Shown here: piece after piece, positions 48,191-61,645 of the stretch
How positions within the stretch are numbered: the stretch's first letter is position 1
Layout: every line of letters starts with the position of its first letter
DNA from: Phaeosaccion multiseriatum
Taxonomy: Eukaryota; Ochrophyta, other classes
Length of the DNA: 64,000 nt
NCBI GenBank assembly: GCA_965112735.1
Contig: OZ218963.1
Coordinates: 1,550,001 to 1,614,000 of the forward strand
Direction: 5' to 3'
The notes under the pieces: model-generated
Databases searched by the model: none
Told to the model about the DNA's origin: nothing
What the model saw: the letters and a program-made list of their open reading frames with translations, nothing else
Position numbers and translations under genes: made by a program

Positions 48191-51100
48191 TCAGTACTTG
48201 GGCCATAGGCCTGCGCTGAGGTCTCCAACGAGTTTCCGGAACACCGCAGTACTCCCGCCGTTGCCGTGCAGCGCTGCCGGGTGACTGTTCGTGAGCTTGC
48301 TATGCACCTGCCCAGCCTCCGGCCCCACCGTAAAGTGTTCGTACGCGACCTCATGCAAGGTGTGGAAGATGATGCCCTCCCCGTCCAGCACGATCCGCCG
48401 TCGGAGCGAACGGTTTCGCAGGTAGAAGCGCGTAAACCAGCGTTGGTCATCGAGGTTGAGGGGGTCCGCGCCCCATCGGCTGTGGTGTTGCTCAATGTCT
48501 TGCTGGATCTCATCGAGCATGGCCTTGACCGCACCTACCGTGCCGATATATGTGCCTGAGGGGGCGAGGTGGGAATGGGGTTGAGTGGAGTAAGGTTGAG
48601 GATGGATTACATTGACATACAGAATTAACCAAAGAATGTGTGGTGGGGCAAGGGCGTCACAGAGGGGATAAAAGTGGATTGAGCCCAGAGCCGCGCTGTA
48701 GGGGATGGCGTGGGGAGCAGAGCAGAGCATATGGCGTACGACACAAATGGCACAAGCCCGACAGAAGTTTGTTTGTTGGTCCCCTTTTCTTTCTCACAGG
48801 GAGAGCTCCTCGCTAATACGATTTTACTAACCTGAGTTGAGGTACGGTAAGGAGGGCTGCTGCCCCTGACCCGACCCGTACGGATAGAGCGACTGCAAGC
48901 CTCTGTCCGGGGAGCTGGCTACCTCACCGCTGAAGACGAGGGCCGAGCCAAAGCCGCGATACAGGGCCACAACCTCGCGAGCCTCCTCAAGTAGCACCAC
49001 GTCATACGCGTCTGCAAGGGAGGGGGTGGAGAGTGGACGGTGGAGGGTGGAGGGTGGAGGGTGGAGAGTGGAGGGGGGAGATTGGAGGATGGAAGGTGGA
49101 GGGTAGAGGATCGGGGTGGGGGGGTGATATATTATGTACATACACACATATGATTATACATACATGAGGGTGAAGGGAGAAGGGTCAAGGGTGGAGCGTG
49201 GAGGCAGGATCCTCCCTCTACTCTCCACCCTTCATCCTCTACCGTCCACCTCCTCCCTCCACTCCCCGCCCTTCATCCTCTACCCTCCACCTCCTCCCTC
49301 CGCTCTCCGCCCTTCATCCTGTACCCCCCACCTCCTCCCTCCACTCTCCACCCTTCATCCTCCACCCTCCACCTCCTCCCTCCACTCTCCGCCCTTCATC
49401 CTCTACCCTCCACCTCCTCCCTCCGCTCTCCACTCTTCATCCTCTACCCTCCACCTCCTCCATGCACTCTCCACCCTTCATCCTCTACCCTCCACCTCCT
49501 CCCTCCACTCCCCGCCCTTCATCCTCTACCCTCCGCTCTCCACCCTTCATCCTGTACCCTCCACCTCCTCCCTCCACTCTCCACTCGTCATCCTGTACCC
49601 CCCACCTCCCTCCACTCTCCACCCTTCATCCTCCACCCTCCACCTCCTCCCTCCACTCTCCACCCTTCATCCTCTACCCTCCACCTCCTCCCTCCGCTCT
49701 CCACCCTTCATCCTCTACCCTCCACCTCCTCCCTCCACTCTCCACTCTTCATCCTCTATCCTCCACCTCCTCCCTCCACTCTCCACTCTTCATCCTGTAC
49801 CCCCCACCTCCTCCCTCCACTCTCCACCCTTCATCCTCTACCCTCCACCTCCTCCCTCCACTCTCCACTCTTCATCCAGTACCCCCCACCTCCTCCCTCC
49901 ACTCTCCACCCTTCATTCTCTACCCTCCACCTCCTCCCTCCACTCCCCGCCCTTCATCCTCTACCCTCCACCTCCTCCCTCCACTCTCCACCTTTCATCC
50001 TGTACCTCCTCCCTCCACTCTCCACTCTTCATCCTCTACCCTCCACCTCCTCCCTCCGCTCTCCACCCTTCATCCTCTACCCTCCACCTCCTCCCTCCAC
50101 TCTCCACCCTTCATCCTCTACCCTCCACCTCCTCCCTCCACTCTCCACCCTTCATTCTATATATAAAAATATATACCCTCCACCTCCTCCCTCCACTCTC
50201 CACTCTTCATCCAGTACCCCCCACCTCCTCCCTCCACTCTCCACCCTTCATCCTGTACCCCCCACCTCCTCCCTCCACTCTCCACCCTTCATCCTGTACC
50301 CTCCACCTCCTCCCTCCACTCTCCACCCTTCATCGTCTACCGTCCACCTCCTCCCTCCACTCCCCGCCCTTCATCCTCTACCCTCCACCTCCTCCCTCCA
50401 CTCTCCACCCTTCATCCTGTACCTCCTCCCTCCACTCTCCACCCATCATCCTCTGCCCTCCACCTCCTCCCTCCACTCTCCACCCTTCATCCTGTACCCT
50501 CCACCTCCTCCCTCCACTCTCCACCCTTCATTCTATATATATAAATATATACCCTCCACCTCCTCCCTCCACTCTCCACCCTTCATCCTCTACCCTTCAT
50601 GCTCTACCCTTCATTCTATATATATAAATATATACCCTCCACCTCCTCTCTCCACTCTCCACCCTTCATCCTCTACCCCCCACCTCCTCCCTCCACTCTC
50701 CACCCTTCATCGTCTACCCTCCACCTCCTCCCTCCACTCTCCACCCTTCATCGTCTACCCTCCACCTCCTCCCTCCAATCTCCACCCTTCATCCTCTACC
50801 CCCCACCTCCTCCCTTCACTCTCCACTCTTCATCCTGTACCCTCCACCTCCTCCCTCCACTCTCCACCCTTCATCCTCTACCCTCCACCTCCTCCCTCCA
50901 CTCTCCACTCTTCATCCTGTACCCCCCACCTCCTCCCTCCACTCTCCACCCTTCATCCTCTACCCTCCACCTCCTCCCTCCACTCCCCGCCCTTCATCCT
51001 CTACCCTCCACCTCCTCTCTCCACCCTTCATCCTCTACCCTCCACCTCCTCCCTCCACTCTCCACTCTTCATCCTGTACCCTCCACCTCCTCCCTCCACT

Positions 51101-54100
51101 CTCCACCCTTCATCCTCTACCCTCCACCTCCTCCCTCCACTCTCCACTCTTCATCCTGTACCCTCCACCTCCTCCCTCCACTCTCCACCCTTCATCGTCT
51201 ACCCTCCACCTCCTCCCTCCACTCCCCGCCCTTCATGATCTACCCTCCACCTCCACTCTCTACCCTTCATCCTGTACCCTCCACCTCCTCCCTCCACTCC
51301 CCACCCATCATCCTCTGCCCTCCACCTCTTCCCTCCAGGGTAGAGGAGGCCACCTCCTCTCTCCAGAGGAGAGGATGAAAGGTGGAGAGTGGAGGGAGGA
51401 TGTGGAGGGTACAGGATGAAGGGTGGAGAGTTGAGGGAGGAGGTAGAGGGTACAGATGAAGGGTGGAGAGTGGAGGGTGGAGCGTGGAGGGAGGAGGTGG
51501 AGGGTGAAGGGAGAAGGATGGAGTGGGGAGTGGAGGGTGGAGGCAACAAGGGGTTCGCTCGCTCGCTCGCTCACGCACGCACCCACTCACTCACCAACAA
51601 AGAGCAGAACATGATGGTCAGGTATGTCTTGGAGGTGCTCTGAGAGCCACTTAATCTTCTGCCCAAGCCCGACCCACTTCTCGTCGAGACCCAAGATGAC
51701 GAGCTCATATCCCAGAGTGTAAGCCGACGCCTATACAGTTTCGATTGGAGAGGGGAGCAAAATTCCATTCCACAGGGTGAGGTGATAACATGAGATTAAG
51801 TTCTCCGTTTCCGAGTGCACACACACACCGTACACACACGCACTCACACACAAAACACACACATGACGCACTCATTGAGATGCTCAAGTCGAATCAAATT
51901 TGATACCTGAAGGATCTTCAGCTCCTCTTTGAACTCTGTGGCCACAGTCACCACATGCAAAAGCACATCGTCGTCTCTCTGGTCCTGCTCGTCCCCACCC
52001 CCTGCTGCTGCTGCTGCTGCTGCTGCTACCGCTGTATCATCGACTGCCACGGTCTCCCCCGCTCCCGTACCCGGGCCCGCACAGTCACCGACGCTGTCAC
52101 TGCCCTTCTCAGGGCAGTCTCCGAGATCCTTCCCATATTGAGAAGATGGGGTGAAGGAGGCAAGAGGAAGCGCCAGAGCAGAAGAAGCAGAGCACCAGCA
52201 GAGCACACGACAAGCGAAAGAGAGGGACGCGGGTGGGTGAAAGATCGAAGAGGTGGTATCGAAATAGATGAGGCTTACTCGGGGCCAAGGCACCCTGCCT
52301 TCCTTCCTTCCCTCCCTTGTCCGGAGACCTGGTCGTTGCCCCCCCCCACTACTGAACCACCCTCGAGCTCTGCAAACGTCACAATGCCTCAGCAACAACA
52401 GGCGGTCAAACATCCCCGTCTCCTCTTTGGAGGGGAAGCAGCCGTCCGTCCTCTTGCTCGTGTATACCTCAAAAGCACGCCTCGTTCGCCTACCACCGTC
52501 TGGTGCCATCCCTACCTGCTGCTGCTGCGCCACTGGGACGGCGACCGGCAAGGTCCTGCTCACGACAAAGGCAGCCTCGTCCCGGAGAGTCTTTGCCTCA
52601 AACGCCCCCCCGTCGTGTTTCAGCTCCAACGCTAGCGCCTTATCCTCGAGCTGGTTGCTCAGCAAGTGAGCTGAGATGGCGAAATCGGGGGCCTCCTTCA
52701 GTGTGTGGACGGCGCCAGAGTCGACATTCGCGCACGCACGCACGTTCAAGGGGTGGAGATACACGAGAGCGAGGTGGGTTGTGAGTGGTGTCAAGACGCG
52801 GAGGGAGACGTTGGAATGTGCGCACACAAGACGAAGGAAGGATGTCGTCCATGCGACATGTAAAGAGCGTGTCGAGCCGCAGCATAACAGAATCCGCCCT
52901 GTGATCTACGTATAGTGCATTGGCTTCATCACAGCGTCCACTTTGACTTGATCTGCCTCTTCCTTCCTTCCTTCCTTCCTTCCTCTCTTCCTTCCTGTTC
53001 CTTCCTTTCTTCCGTCCGTCCGTCCTTCCGTTCTTCCCGCTGTATTCCCTCTCTCCCTCCCTTCCTTCCTTCCTTACCTGCACGCAAGACCTAAGGAAGG
53101 CCAATCCACCGGCCTTGATATGCTCGTAATCCTCGATGGGGAAGAGCTTTGTCGCGCGAGACGTCATCCCATCATCCAACACCTATTGGGGGGGGGAAGA
53201 GAGGCGGAGAGCAAACAAGGACAAGCACAATTCAGCAGTGCACGTTAGCTCTACTAGAATGAGGGCGGGGAGGTTGCCTCTCACATTGCTTCCATACGTT
53301 TCATTTCCCCCAGGGAGCGGTCAAGTTTCTGTTACGATGAGGCAGCAGCAGCAGGTGGCACCAGAGAGTGCACATGGCTAAGAATGGAGACACGGTGGGA
53401 TCAAACCCTCCTCCTACCTGCGAGAAGGCCAACTCTGCTTTGTGTGTATAGTTACGGCCCGAGCACAGCCCTCGCAGGTCGAAGAAAGTTCCTGGAGGGT
53501 CACTGTGGGTAAGGACAGTCCTCCGCAGCTCCGTTCTTATCGAGTATGTCTGCGCCAGAGGTGAGGGGGTAGGGAAGAGGGCCCGAAGGGAGGCGAGGGA
53601 GACCGCACAGACGCGGACAGAATCAGCGTGAGGGCAAAGGTGGAGAGGGGAGGCAGTCAGGTTACGTTTGCGGGGGGGGGGGGGCATCCACCCTCTGACT
53701 GTGAAAAGGCTCTCTTAGGCCCTGCGCCCTCTAAGTTCCGACCGAAGCAGCCGCGGATGTTCACTACAATACAGCCCTAGTCAATGTCAATGGCACAGCA
53801 CTCGAGAGTCTTCCAAAACGGTTGACTCCCCCGCCACACAAAAGGACTCCCTCCCTCCTTTCCTCCAGGTCTTCCGGCTGTGAGCCCCGGCCTTGCTCGG
53901 CCCGCCACCCTCCGTCCTGACAACCTCTGTCCTGACACCCCTTGCCACCCCTTGCCACCCCTGCCGGCAGGCGAACAAGGATAAGCGCGCGAGGACTTTG
54001 CGTTGCTTTTGGTCTGCCTGCCTGCCTGCCTGACTGACTGACTGACTGACGGACTGGCTGAGGAGGCCGATGTCTCACCATTTGCACAATTTTCCCCGCC

Positions 54101-55431
54101 TTGAGGTTGTCCTGAAGGTCCCCCCTGGGGTCTCCAGTGGCATCCACCAGCTCCTCTAGCATGCGCAGTCCCGCGTTGCAGTGTGTCAAGTCCCCCCACT
54201 CAATATACATAGCAGAGAGGTTGCTTCGGTACCTGTCCGTGTGATATCGTATGAGACACAAAGCAACCAAAACACAACAAAACAAAACAAACCAAAACAA
54301 TAGACCAACGGGAGAGATGTGTGTGAGAAAAGTACTTATAAGGAGAGAATGAATCGTCTTCTCCACATGCGCGGCACACTCGGTGGAGGGTCACAGGTAT
54401 TTCCTTGTGTCCTTGTTTCGTACATGCCCTGCCGTACGTCTCGGTCAGAGATTGGGCCCCCTTGGGGACAACCCTATACTCCCCGTGCCGTTCTCGCTCT
54501 CTCTCTGTCACACACACACTCCATGCAGAGCGATGACCCACAACTCCAGACAGTTCCGTCCGTAAAGTGCGGGACCTTCTCCCCCGAGATCACCCACCTC
54601 ACGTCATCGGGTGCCATCTGAATGGCTTTGATGAACTCCGCCTCCGCTTCCTCGAAGCTTCCCTGCATGTGGAGGGCACTTGCGAGGTACGCTCTGTGGG
54701 GAAAGAGAGGAGCATTGCACCAGCGGGAAAGGAAATATACTGGTTGGACAGATAAGCACGGCCCCCCTCGGTCTAGTCGAGCGGCCTGCCGGACCAACGC
54801 TAGCACTTGCCCCCTCCCGTTCGATGGAGCCCCGAAGCGTCTCTACTCTACGCTCGTGGGTTCTCTTCAGCGCTCTTCTTTCCCATTCACCTGCTGCTGA
54901 CCCTTGACTGAACCATCTATTTCGGAAAGAGTCCTGCCAGAAAGGAACCATTCTTGTGGACGCTATCCTCGCCACCATCACCATCATCACACCATTCCGC
55001 CCCCCATCGTTTGCAGGACTTACCGCCTTGAAGCGTCCTCCGGACTTGACACTACCGCGCCGCGAAACACCTCCGCTGCAGCTTCGTAGTCTCCCATCCG
55101 ATACGAATTAACACCTGTGAAGAGCCGAGGTGATGTTTCGAAGGCCCAAGTGAGGTAAGGAGCTGAGCTGTGGGCCATTTCGAACATGCTCCTTCTTTTT
55201 GATATATGTTGATGTCTGTGACTGTGCTGCTGAGTCTCACATGTCCCGCACGAGAATATCGTAGTAGGCTGCGTCCACCACCATGCGATTGCACAAGACA
55301 CCTTGCTACTGCTGCTCGCCATGCCCACCTTTTTGGAGTAGAGTTCGGTCATCGGCACCGGCAGTTGACTGTGCGAGGGGCAAGACTGCAGCGGCTATAA
55401 CGGACACTCCAAGCCAACAAATCCAACCCAT
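48191..55431 (-). CDS. Secreted TPR protein with PLOD-type glycosyltransferase domain (11 exons)
   Basis: Exons are 55431-55329, 55114-55024, 54693-54598, 54232-54079, 53549-53418, 53182-53078, 52695-52516, 52128-51907, 51730-51595, 49011-48832 and 48555-48191; all phases fit, giving 587 residues. MGWICWLGVSVIAAAVLPLAQS is a signal peptide. Exons 2-3 encode tetratricopeptide repeats (YRMGDYEAAAEVFRGAV, LHMQGSFEEAEAEFIKAIQMAPDD). Exons 8-11 match the lysyl hydroxylase (PLOD) glycosyltransferase fold: LLHVVTVATEFKEEL, YELVILGLDEKWVGLGQKIKWL, LLFVDAYDVVLL, VVFSGE-like ALVFSGEVASSPD, YLNSGTYIG, LDDQRWFT, RIVLDGEGIIFHTL and HGNG. It is expected in the ER or Golgi lumen, probably glycosylating hydroxylysine-like or other acceptors. 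No hydroxylase domain is present. One intron is 2.6 kb of minisatellite. Confidence 0.82.
49015..51546. repeat. 41-bp minisatellite with inverted end arms, inside an intron
   Basis: The main array (about 49205-51345) repeats CCCTCCACCTCCTCCCTCCA followed by CTCTCCACCCTTCATCCTCTA, about 50 copies, with variants and three AT-rich breaks (about 50155, 50535, 50615: CTATATATA...). The flanking arms at 49020-49200 and 51355-51545 have the complementary GGTGGAGGGTGGAG composition, so the array ends are inverted. All of it lies within the intron between 49012 and 51594. Confidence 0.9.
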
Positions 55432-55763
55432 CTTCTCGAAGACTATGGGGAGAAGGAGCCAGGGGGGTACACCATGAGCAGTGAAGGATAGAGGGGCCAG
55501 GAGGAGGTAAATAAGAGGGGAGATGGCCTACCTAAAGCTATGAAGACACACGATTTATTTTTTTTAACGTTTGAGCGAAGAACCAACATGGAAACCAAGT
55601 TACGTATCTTACGTATGACATTACTTTTAGACAACCATAGATGGCACTTAAGGGTGTATAATATATGTATGCTTGTTGGCCTTACATTTACATTTGGTGC
55701 CCTCCCCCCGCCCCCCGGACCCTCCCCGGGGTGGCGAGCGAGAACCCTTGCAGGTCAGCAGGA
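55432..55763. other. Intergenic between two minus-strand genes
   Basis: 332 bp with a T run at 55555-55564 and an AT-rich part at 55600-55690. It should hold the promoter of the TPR-glycosyltransferase gene and the polycystin 3' UTR. Confidence 0.35.
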
Positions 55764-58700
55764 TTAGAGAAGCGGGGGAAGCAACAGCGCTTTTTGAAAG
55801 GCAGCAGTGCTACCCACGGAAGGATGCAAGGGGGGGTCCCCTCCGACCAGAGCCACCAGAGGAGGAGCAGTAGGGGCACCAGGAGCCCTCTTCGGCGGCG
55901 CCACCGCCGCCCCCCTGTTGAGTACCATGTCCAGAGCCTTCATAAGGTCAATGTGACTCATCTCCAGCGAGTAGATGCGATTCTTCAGATCTCTGTACGC
56001 ATCCTCCCCCAAAGCCTTTCGGAGTGGATCGCACGTTTCACTATCCTCCTCCTCGTCGTCGCCCTCTCCGTCACCAACACCCCCCTCCTTTTCTTCACCG
56101 CCTTGAAGCTCCTTTTTTCTTTCTTTCTTTCCCTTTCCAGCCTTCTCCTCCTCCTCCTCCCCCTCCTTCGCCTCTGATAGGGCCACGGCTCGTCGTTGCT
56201 TTATCTTCTTTAGTCTCCTCTCGTCCTCATCCTCTTCATCGTCGACGTCGTCTTTGTCATCATTGCTGAATATCCAGTCCTGAGATGTGGAAAGAGAAGG
56301 GGCAGGGGTCGGAGCATCAGGACGCGAACATTTCAAGCAAGAACAAACCTAGCTACGCATAACACACAAACACACACGCGCGCGCGCGCTCGAGCCTGAT
56401 CATAGCATTCACTTGCTTTTGTTCCGTGGTTGACTTTCTTTCGTTTCGATTGTCACTCACCACCGCAGCTTTACATTTGGTAACGATAGCCGCCTTGATG
56501 CGCAGCAGATCATAGGAGAATGGATCGTGCATGTGCAGAGCTTCTTGCCGCAGCAACTCCACCCTCACAGCCTCGTAGGACTTGTCCACAGTCGCCAAGA
56601 ACATAGACATAACCACGAAGAACCTAGTACACGTTCACACGTATGCATACATAAGCAAGATGCAGGAGGGAGAGGGAGAGGGGGAGGCGCAGCGGTAGAG
56701 AGAAGAGAAGGGCAGCGCGAGGGTGGGTGTGAGAATCAGACAAACAAGCAAGTGCATATCGGGCTAGCAATCTTGGTCGACGAGTACCCTCCCAACCATG
56801 CTCTCCTCGACTGCTGGGGCCAATGAGCTGAAACTGAAGCCATCAACTTGTTCCGCGGCTTGTAGTGAGTTTCAGGCGTTCTTCGAGCACATGGAACGGA
56901 AGAGGTGCTTGTACTTGCTCAGAAACACACGCGAACAAGTCCTCGTGAGACGCTCGAACCAGCTTGCTGTACATACACACAAAGTTCGCTACACCTTCCT
57001 TACCCGCCCAGCCCCCTGTTTCTGCCGTCACACCACTCGCTGAACTTGCTGACTAACTAGTTGACTAGCTAGCTGTCTATTGGCTGACTAGCTGGCTGCC
57101 TAGCTATCTACTCACATCAGGAATACGTAGGAGAGGAAGAGCATAGTGCCGCAGATGGGCGATGCCTGCTTGATGGCCTGAAAGTCGAAGTCGCCGAGCA
57201 GCATGCTGAAGAGCGTTACTATAGACTCGGTCACGTTACGGTAGTCGGGTACAATGTTCCCAATGGCCTGGTGGAACAGAGACGGAGAGAGAGATGACAG
57301 CGAGGGAAATGGAGAAGGAGGGGAGGGGGGGGTGGGAGAAGCGTTGAGGCCAGCGCACAGAGATGCAGTGAGGAGCGGTGGTAAAGAGAGAAGGTCAATC
57401 AAGAGAAGAGCCAAGAGCCATATGGGCGGTATGTTGGCTTTTTCGTTGACATGGGTTCTCTTTCAATCACAGATGCTCAGTGCCAGGCCTTCCTTGCATG
57501 TGTGCATGTACGTGTAGCTATGACTGGGGTGCGAGAGCGGGTTGTGACTGAACCTATCTTACAAGTGTGAAGGCGAGGGAGTAACCAAGGAAGAGAATGA
57601 AGATGATGATGCAGAGCACGAGCATGTCCTTGTAGGCGAGCGCCATGGTGTCGTTGAACTGCGCAAGCTTTTTGTTCGAGTTGAGGTACTTGAAGCACTT
57701 TAAGAAGCAGAGCACGGCGTTCAAGCTGGGGGTGGACACAGCACGTTTTTGGGACGGGGGAGTGGAAGGTGAGGGAGGAGGGCTCCACAGATTCAGGTTG
57801 CACTGGCGCTGAGAAGGGGGTACCTTGCTGAAGAGCTTTACACAGCCCGCCCCCCCCATTTCGTGTGAAGTCACAGACCCCCCAGCTTTGTATTGGTGAA
57901 TTCAACCCTCTCTCGAGGCCGTCGGGCAAATCGATAGGGGCGTGGGAACAGTAAGCACCTTGCTTCGAAGCATTCGGAAAGGGAGCGAGAACGTGGTACT
58001 AGAAGAGGAAAGAGACGGCCAAAAGTGGTCGACCTCATGCCCGCTCATTGCCTATCTCTCGCTTGGCACGGGCCGAATCATACCTGTTCCCACTGTCGAC
58101 AAGAACGCTCATGCTCGCGATTGTGACCATATTGATGTACTCGTCATCGATCAAGTGGTCCCTCAGGGTGTACACCTCGGCTATCACGGCCAGGCGTAGG
58201 CACATGGTGCACACAAAGAGGAAGTAGTTGAGGCAGTCGATCTTGTTCCAGCCTGACTCAAAGTATTTGTCATAGCCCTGTTCACGCAGCTCGCCGTACT
58301 ACACAAGGAAGGGCAGGCAAGTGTCCAGGGCATTGGTATTGGTGGTGGCGAGTGTAGGTGACGAAGATGTAGGCAAGAGCGGCGAACAAGGAGCAGCAGC
58401 CGGAGGGAGGAGAAGCAGTTAAAGAGAAAGACGACACGACAAGAAAGCAAAGCAACCCGAGTCTTTTCTCCCGTTACGGCCCAAAGCTCCCCTCACCAGC
58501 CCACACCATCGATTCTCGCCCCTGCCTGACGCACTGAGAAAGCAAAGGTCTCTCTCGCGGTTCTCGACTCTCTCTGGTGACGGCAGCGCTCCATCCTGCC
58601 CTCGGACCCCCCTCCACCCCCTGCCTTGGCCAGATGGACTATACATGGCACATGCTCACACAAACACACGCGCACACGATCGTCCACGCATACACGCACA

Positions 58701-61645
58701 CACGCACACACGCACACACGCACACACGCACACGCGTACATACACACGTACACACACGTACACGTACGCACCCACCTCTCTGATGATGTAGAAGATGACG
58801 AGGCAGTACAGCACGACTTCCATAGACAGCATGGTGCTTTGGTACAGGTTGGAGTCCAGCTCAAGCACGCGCAAGGGGCGGAGCAGAGGTGCCACTCGGT
58901 CACGGACCGTCACCACCACCGCCTCCGCAGATATGATCTCCATCTGTCGGAAAGGGGCAGAGGACGGAGGGGAAAGCTCGAGTCACATGGGGGTTTGTGC
59001 GGATGGATCGATGGAGGGGGGGGGGGCTCCAAGGGCGAGTGTAGTCACGCGCTACAGATCCTTGGGATCGATCGAGTGGGCCTGCTGACGCTCAGCATCC
59101 CGCGGCTCTTCTTTTCAGTGGAAACCCTACCAAGCCGGCATGGCTTTCAAGAAGATAAGAGTCCTTGAAACCTCCAAAAAAGTTGGGGTGCGCGCGCTGC
59201 CATCCAACTTCCCGGCCTCCGAACAGATTCCCAAACAAGCGCAGCTTTTGTCTTTAGAGACTCCCCTCACCCACTCTCACCCCTTCACACACACACACAC
59301 GCACACAAAGCCGGAGCTGGCTGGGTGGAGCCTTCTCACCGCTGCCGTCTGCACGGAAAAGAAGTCAATAAAGGGGCTGTAGACAGTGTAGTCCAGCAAG
59401 ACCACTCGGGTGCTCGTGTCGATGAAGTCGGACGTCTTGAGTTTCTGCAGCATGAGCGACGCATTGGTGAAGCTGTTGGGCAGGTCTATGGCGTAGCCAG
59501 AGCCTGGGAGGGTTCGGAGGGGGGGGGGAATTGTTGTGTTTGAGAACGAGATACCCGAAAAATGAACAAACACACGGCGGTGCGAAATGTGAGCCGTGGA
59601 GAGACGACACAAAGAGAGAGAGAGAGACGAAAGAGAGCTCTCCCTGGCCTCTCTAGCCTGCAGAGAAGGTTCCCAACGTGTTAGTGTGTTGTATGTGTTG
59701 TACCCTTTTGTAGGGGCGAGTGTGTGTGTGTGTGTGTGTGTGTGCGTGCATGGTGCTTCTACCGCACTCTGCTTCCCATCCAGACCCGACCAGGGGTGGG
59801 GGAGCTATCTGTGGGACCACACCCTTCCCCTACAAAGGTACCTTACCTTCGTACTCTATTCCAGTGCGTAAGGAGGAGAAGGTGGGCATGTCCAGGTCCG
59901 AGGCAAAGGCGATCCCCTCGTGCGGAGTCGAGTTGCGCCCCTCGTCCACGTCTCCATAGCACAGGTCGATGATGTTGGCGAAGGATGAGGGAACGAAGCA
60001 GCCTGAGTCGGCCAGGGATCGCTGAGTACGCAGCCGAGCCCGGCCTATACGCACGTTGGTGTCGTCGCTCAGTAGGTGCGAGGTGGGCTCCTGCAGACTC
60101 CACGTCGTGGTTCCGTTGACCGTCTAGAGCGGAGTGGCGAGGTGTGTATTCAATGCAAGAAGAACTTTAGGTTAAGCGTTGGGGGTGTGTGCGTGTGTGT
60201 ACCACCAAGACCGACCCCTCGTCGTAGGTTTGGTTCCAATTCTCATCGCTTTCCTTATGCCGAGGTGATGTGAGTGCTGTTCTAGGCCCTCTCACACGCT
60301 TACCGTTGATACATTCTCCGATCGATCAGGCAGCCAGTTTGGGAGAAATTGCAACTCCATCCAGTTGAACCACTCATCCACATTATTAATACTGAAAGAG
60401 GAGTAGAAAGTGGAGAGTGAGAGCTTCGCCTCTTACAGAAGCAAGCCTGAGGGCGATAAGGATCACGGCGAGAGCGGACCGGAACCGCTACCTGGCTTGG
60501 TTTGCAGCTGGCAAGGGTTGACCTCAGTAAGACTGCTCCCCGTCTCGATCCTCACCTGTAAAAGTTCTCCTGATACGCATAAGTGGGCTCGTACACCAGC
60601 AGCTCCATTCTGTTGTGCAAATGGTAGGCGAAGGGGGTGCGTGGACCGAAAGTCGCCGCACAAAACACCACTGCAACAACCACCACAACAGCAGCAACAC
60701 CGACACCAACACCAACACCAGCAGTGACGACGAGGATAAGAACAAAAGCACCAGAGGAGGCAGGGGAAAGCAGAAGGGCAGACCAGCCCACGTAAGAATG
60801 CATGAGATTCCAGCCAATGTATACCACATTCGTGTTTCTTCTCCGTCATGAACACAAGCTCTTTTCCCTGCTAGTCCCCACCTCCCCCCCCCCCTCTCTC
60901 TTCTCGGCATCTTACAAAGGAAGCAAAGGTAGTAGAACGCCTCCTTGGTCTCGGCTGTTAGTGTACTCCACCGCATTCCGCCCGCCCTGTCCTGCACCTC
61001 CTTCTCCTCAACAATATGTTCCATATCGACCTTTCGCTGCTCCAATCTGCGCTTGGCGTCTAAGGATGCAGCCATAAGGCTTGCAGATTGAACTTTCAGC
61101 AGAGGAAAGGGGGGCTTTTCCTTGACCATGATGGGCATCATGGGCGACAGATGCTGAGAAGAGTCACCGCTTCCCTCTGTTGCTGCTGCTGCTGCTCCGG
61201 CAACCTTCCCGGGATCAGCAGCAGCGTGAAATGGTCTCACATCGTCCTTCCCCCCCCCCTGCATAGCACCGTATGTGCGCTCAAGCCAGACGAATGCCAA
61301 ACCTTGCATATTGGCGTTTCCTCTCCGCCGTCGGATATTTTTCCTTACTCTTTTCCCTTTGTCCGCTCCTGTGGGGGGCACTGACTGCAAAAGGATGATA
61401 GCAGCGAAGTCCGGGCTTCGGAGACGCAGGCTGGACGGCGTAATGAGGGAGCTTGATTTGCGGGACGCCTCTGGTACGGATGGGGCCGAGAAACAGGAGC
61501 AAGATGGGGAGGAGGGCACTTTCGGAGAGAAGGACATGGTGGCGAATGGCGCCACCGACTGGCTGGGGGGGAGCAGCTGGCTGAGAGAGGATTCAAATCC
61601 AACTTCCTGGGAGTCGGTCACCGTCGAAGACATTGGAAGCCACAT
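55764..61645 (-). CDS. Polycystin-2/TRPP-like cation channel (11 exons)
   Basis: Exons are 61645-60916, 60670-60556, 60391-60304, 60123-59847, 59503-59340, 58943-58776, 58298-58084, 57725-57563, 57267-57116, 56623-56461 and 56279-55764; phases agree, giving up to 916 residues. TM1 is spliced from exons 1 and 2 (AFYYLCF to LLVFCAATFG). The large extracellular polycystin domain follows (INNVDEWFNWM..., GSGYAIDLPN, LKTSDFIDTSTRVVLLDYTVYSP). TM2-TM5 are in exons 6-8. The pore is ESIVTLFSMLLGDFDF, TM6 is VVMSMFLATVDKSY, and an acidic coiled-coil tail follows. In protists such channels sit in flagella or the plasma membrane and pass calcium and other cations. The start is uncertain: Met at 61645 or 61537, both overlapping the divergent gene. 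Confidence 0.9.
58660..58770. repeat. CACA(CG) microsatellite in a polycystin intron
   Basis: ACGCACACACG-type repeats next to the donor of the exon ending at 58776. Similar AC/GT runs lie in other introns (56370-56390, 59287-59306, 59720-59745). Confidence 0.8.

Noticed and set aside
49134-51378. Very long Pro/Ser/Leu frames across the minisatellite
   Set aside because: The 41-bp unit lacks stops in several registers, so open frames arise automatically. The region is an intron of a gene on the other strand with exons on both sides.
61275-61394. Upstream Met of the plus-strand gene at 61275
   Set aside because: It would put 120 bp of coding sequence fully antisense to polycystin exon 1 and adds a hydrophobic stretch without support; the Met at 61395 is preferred.
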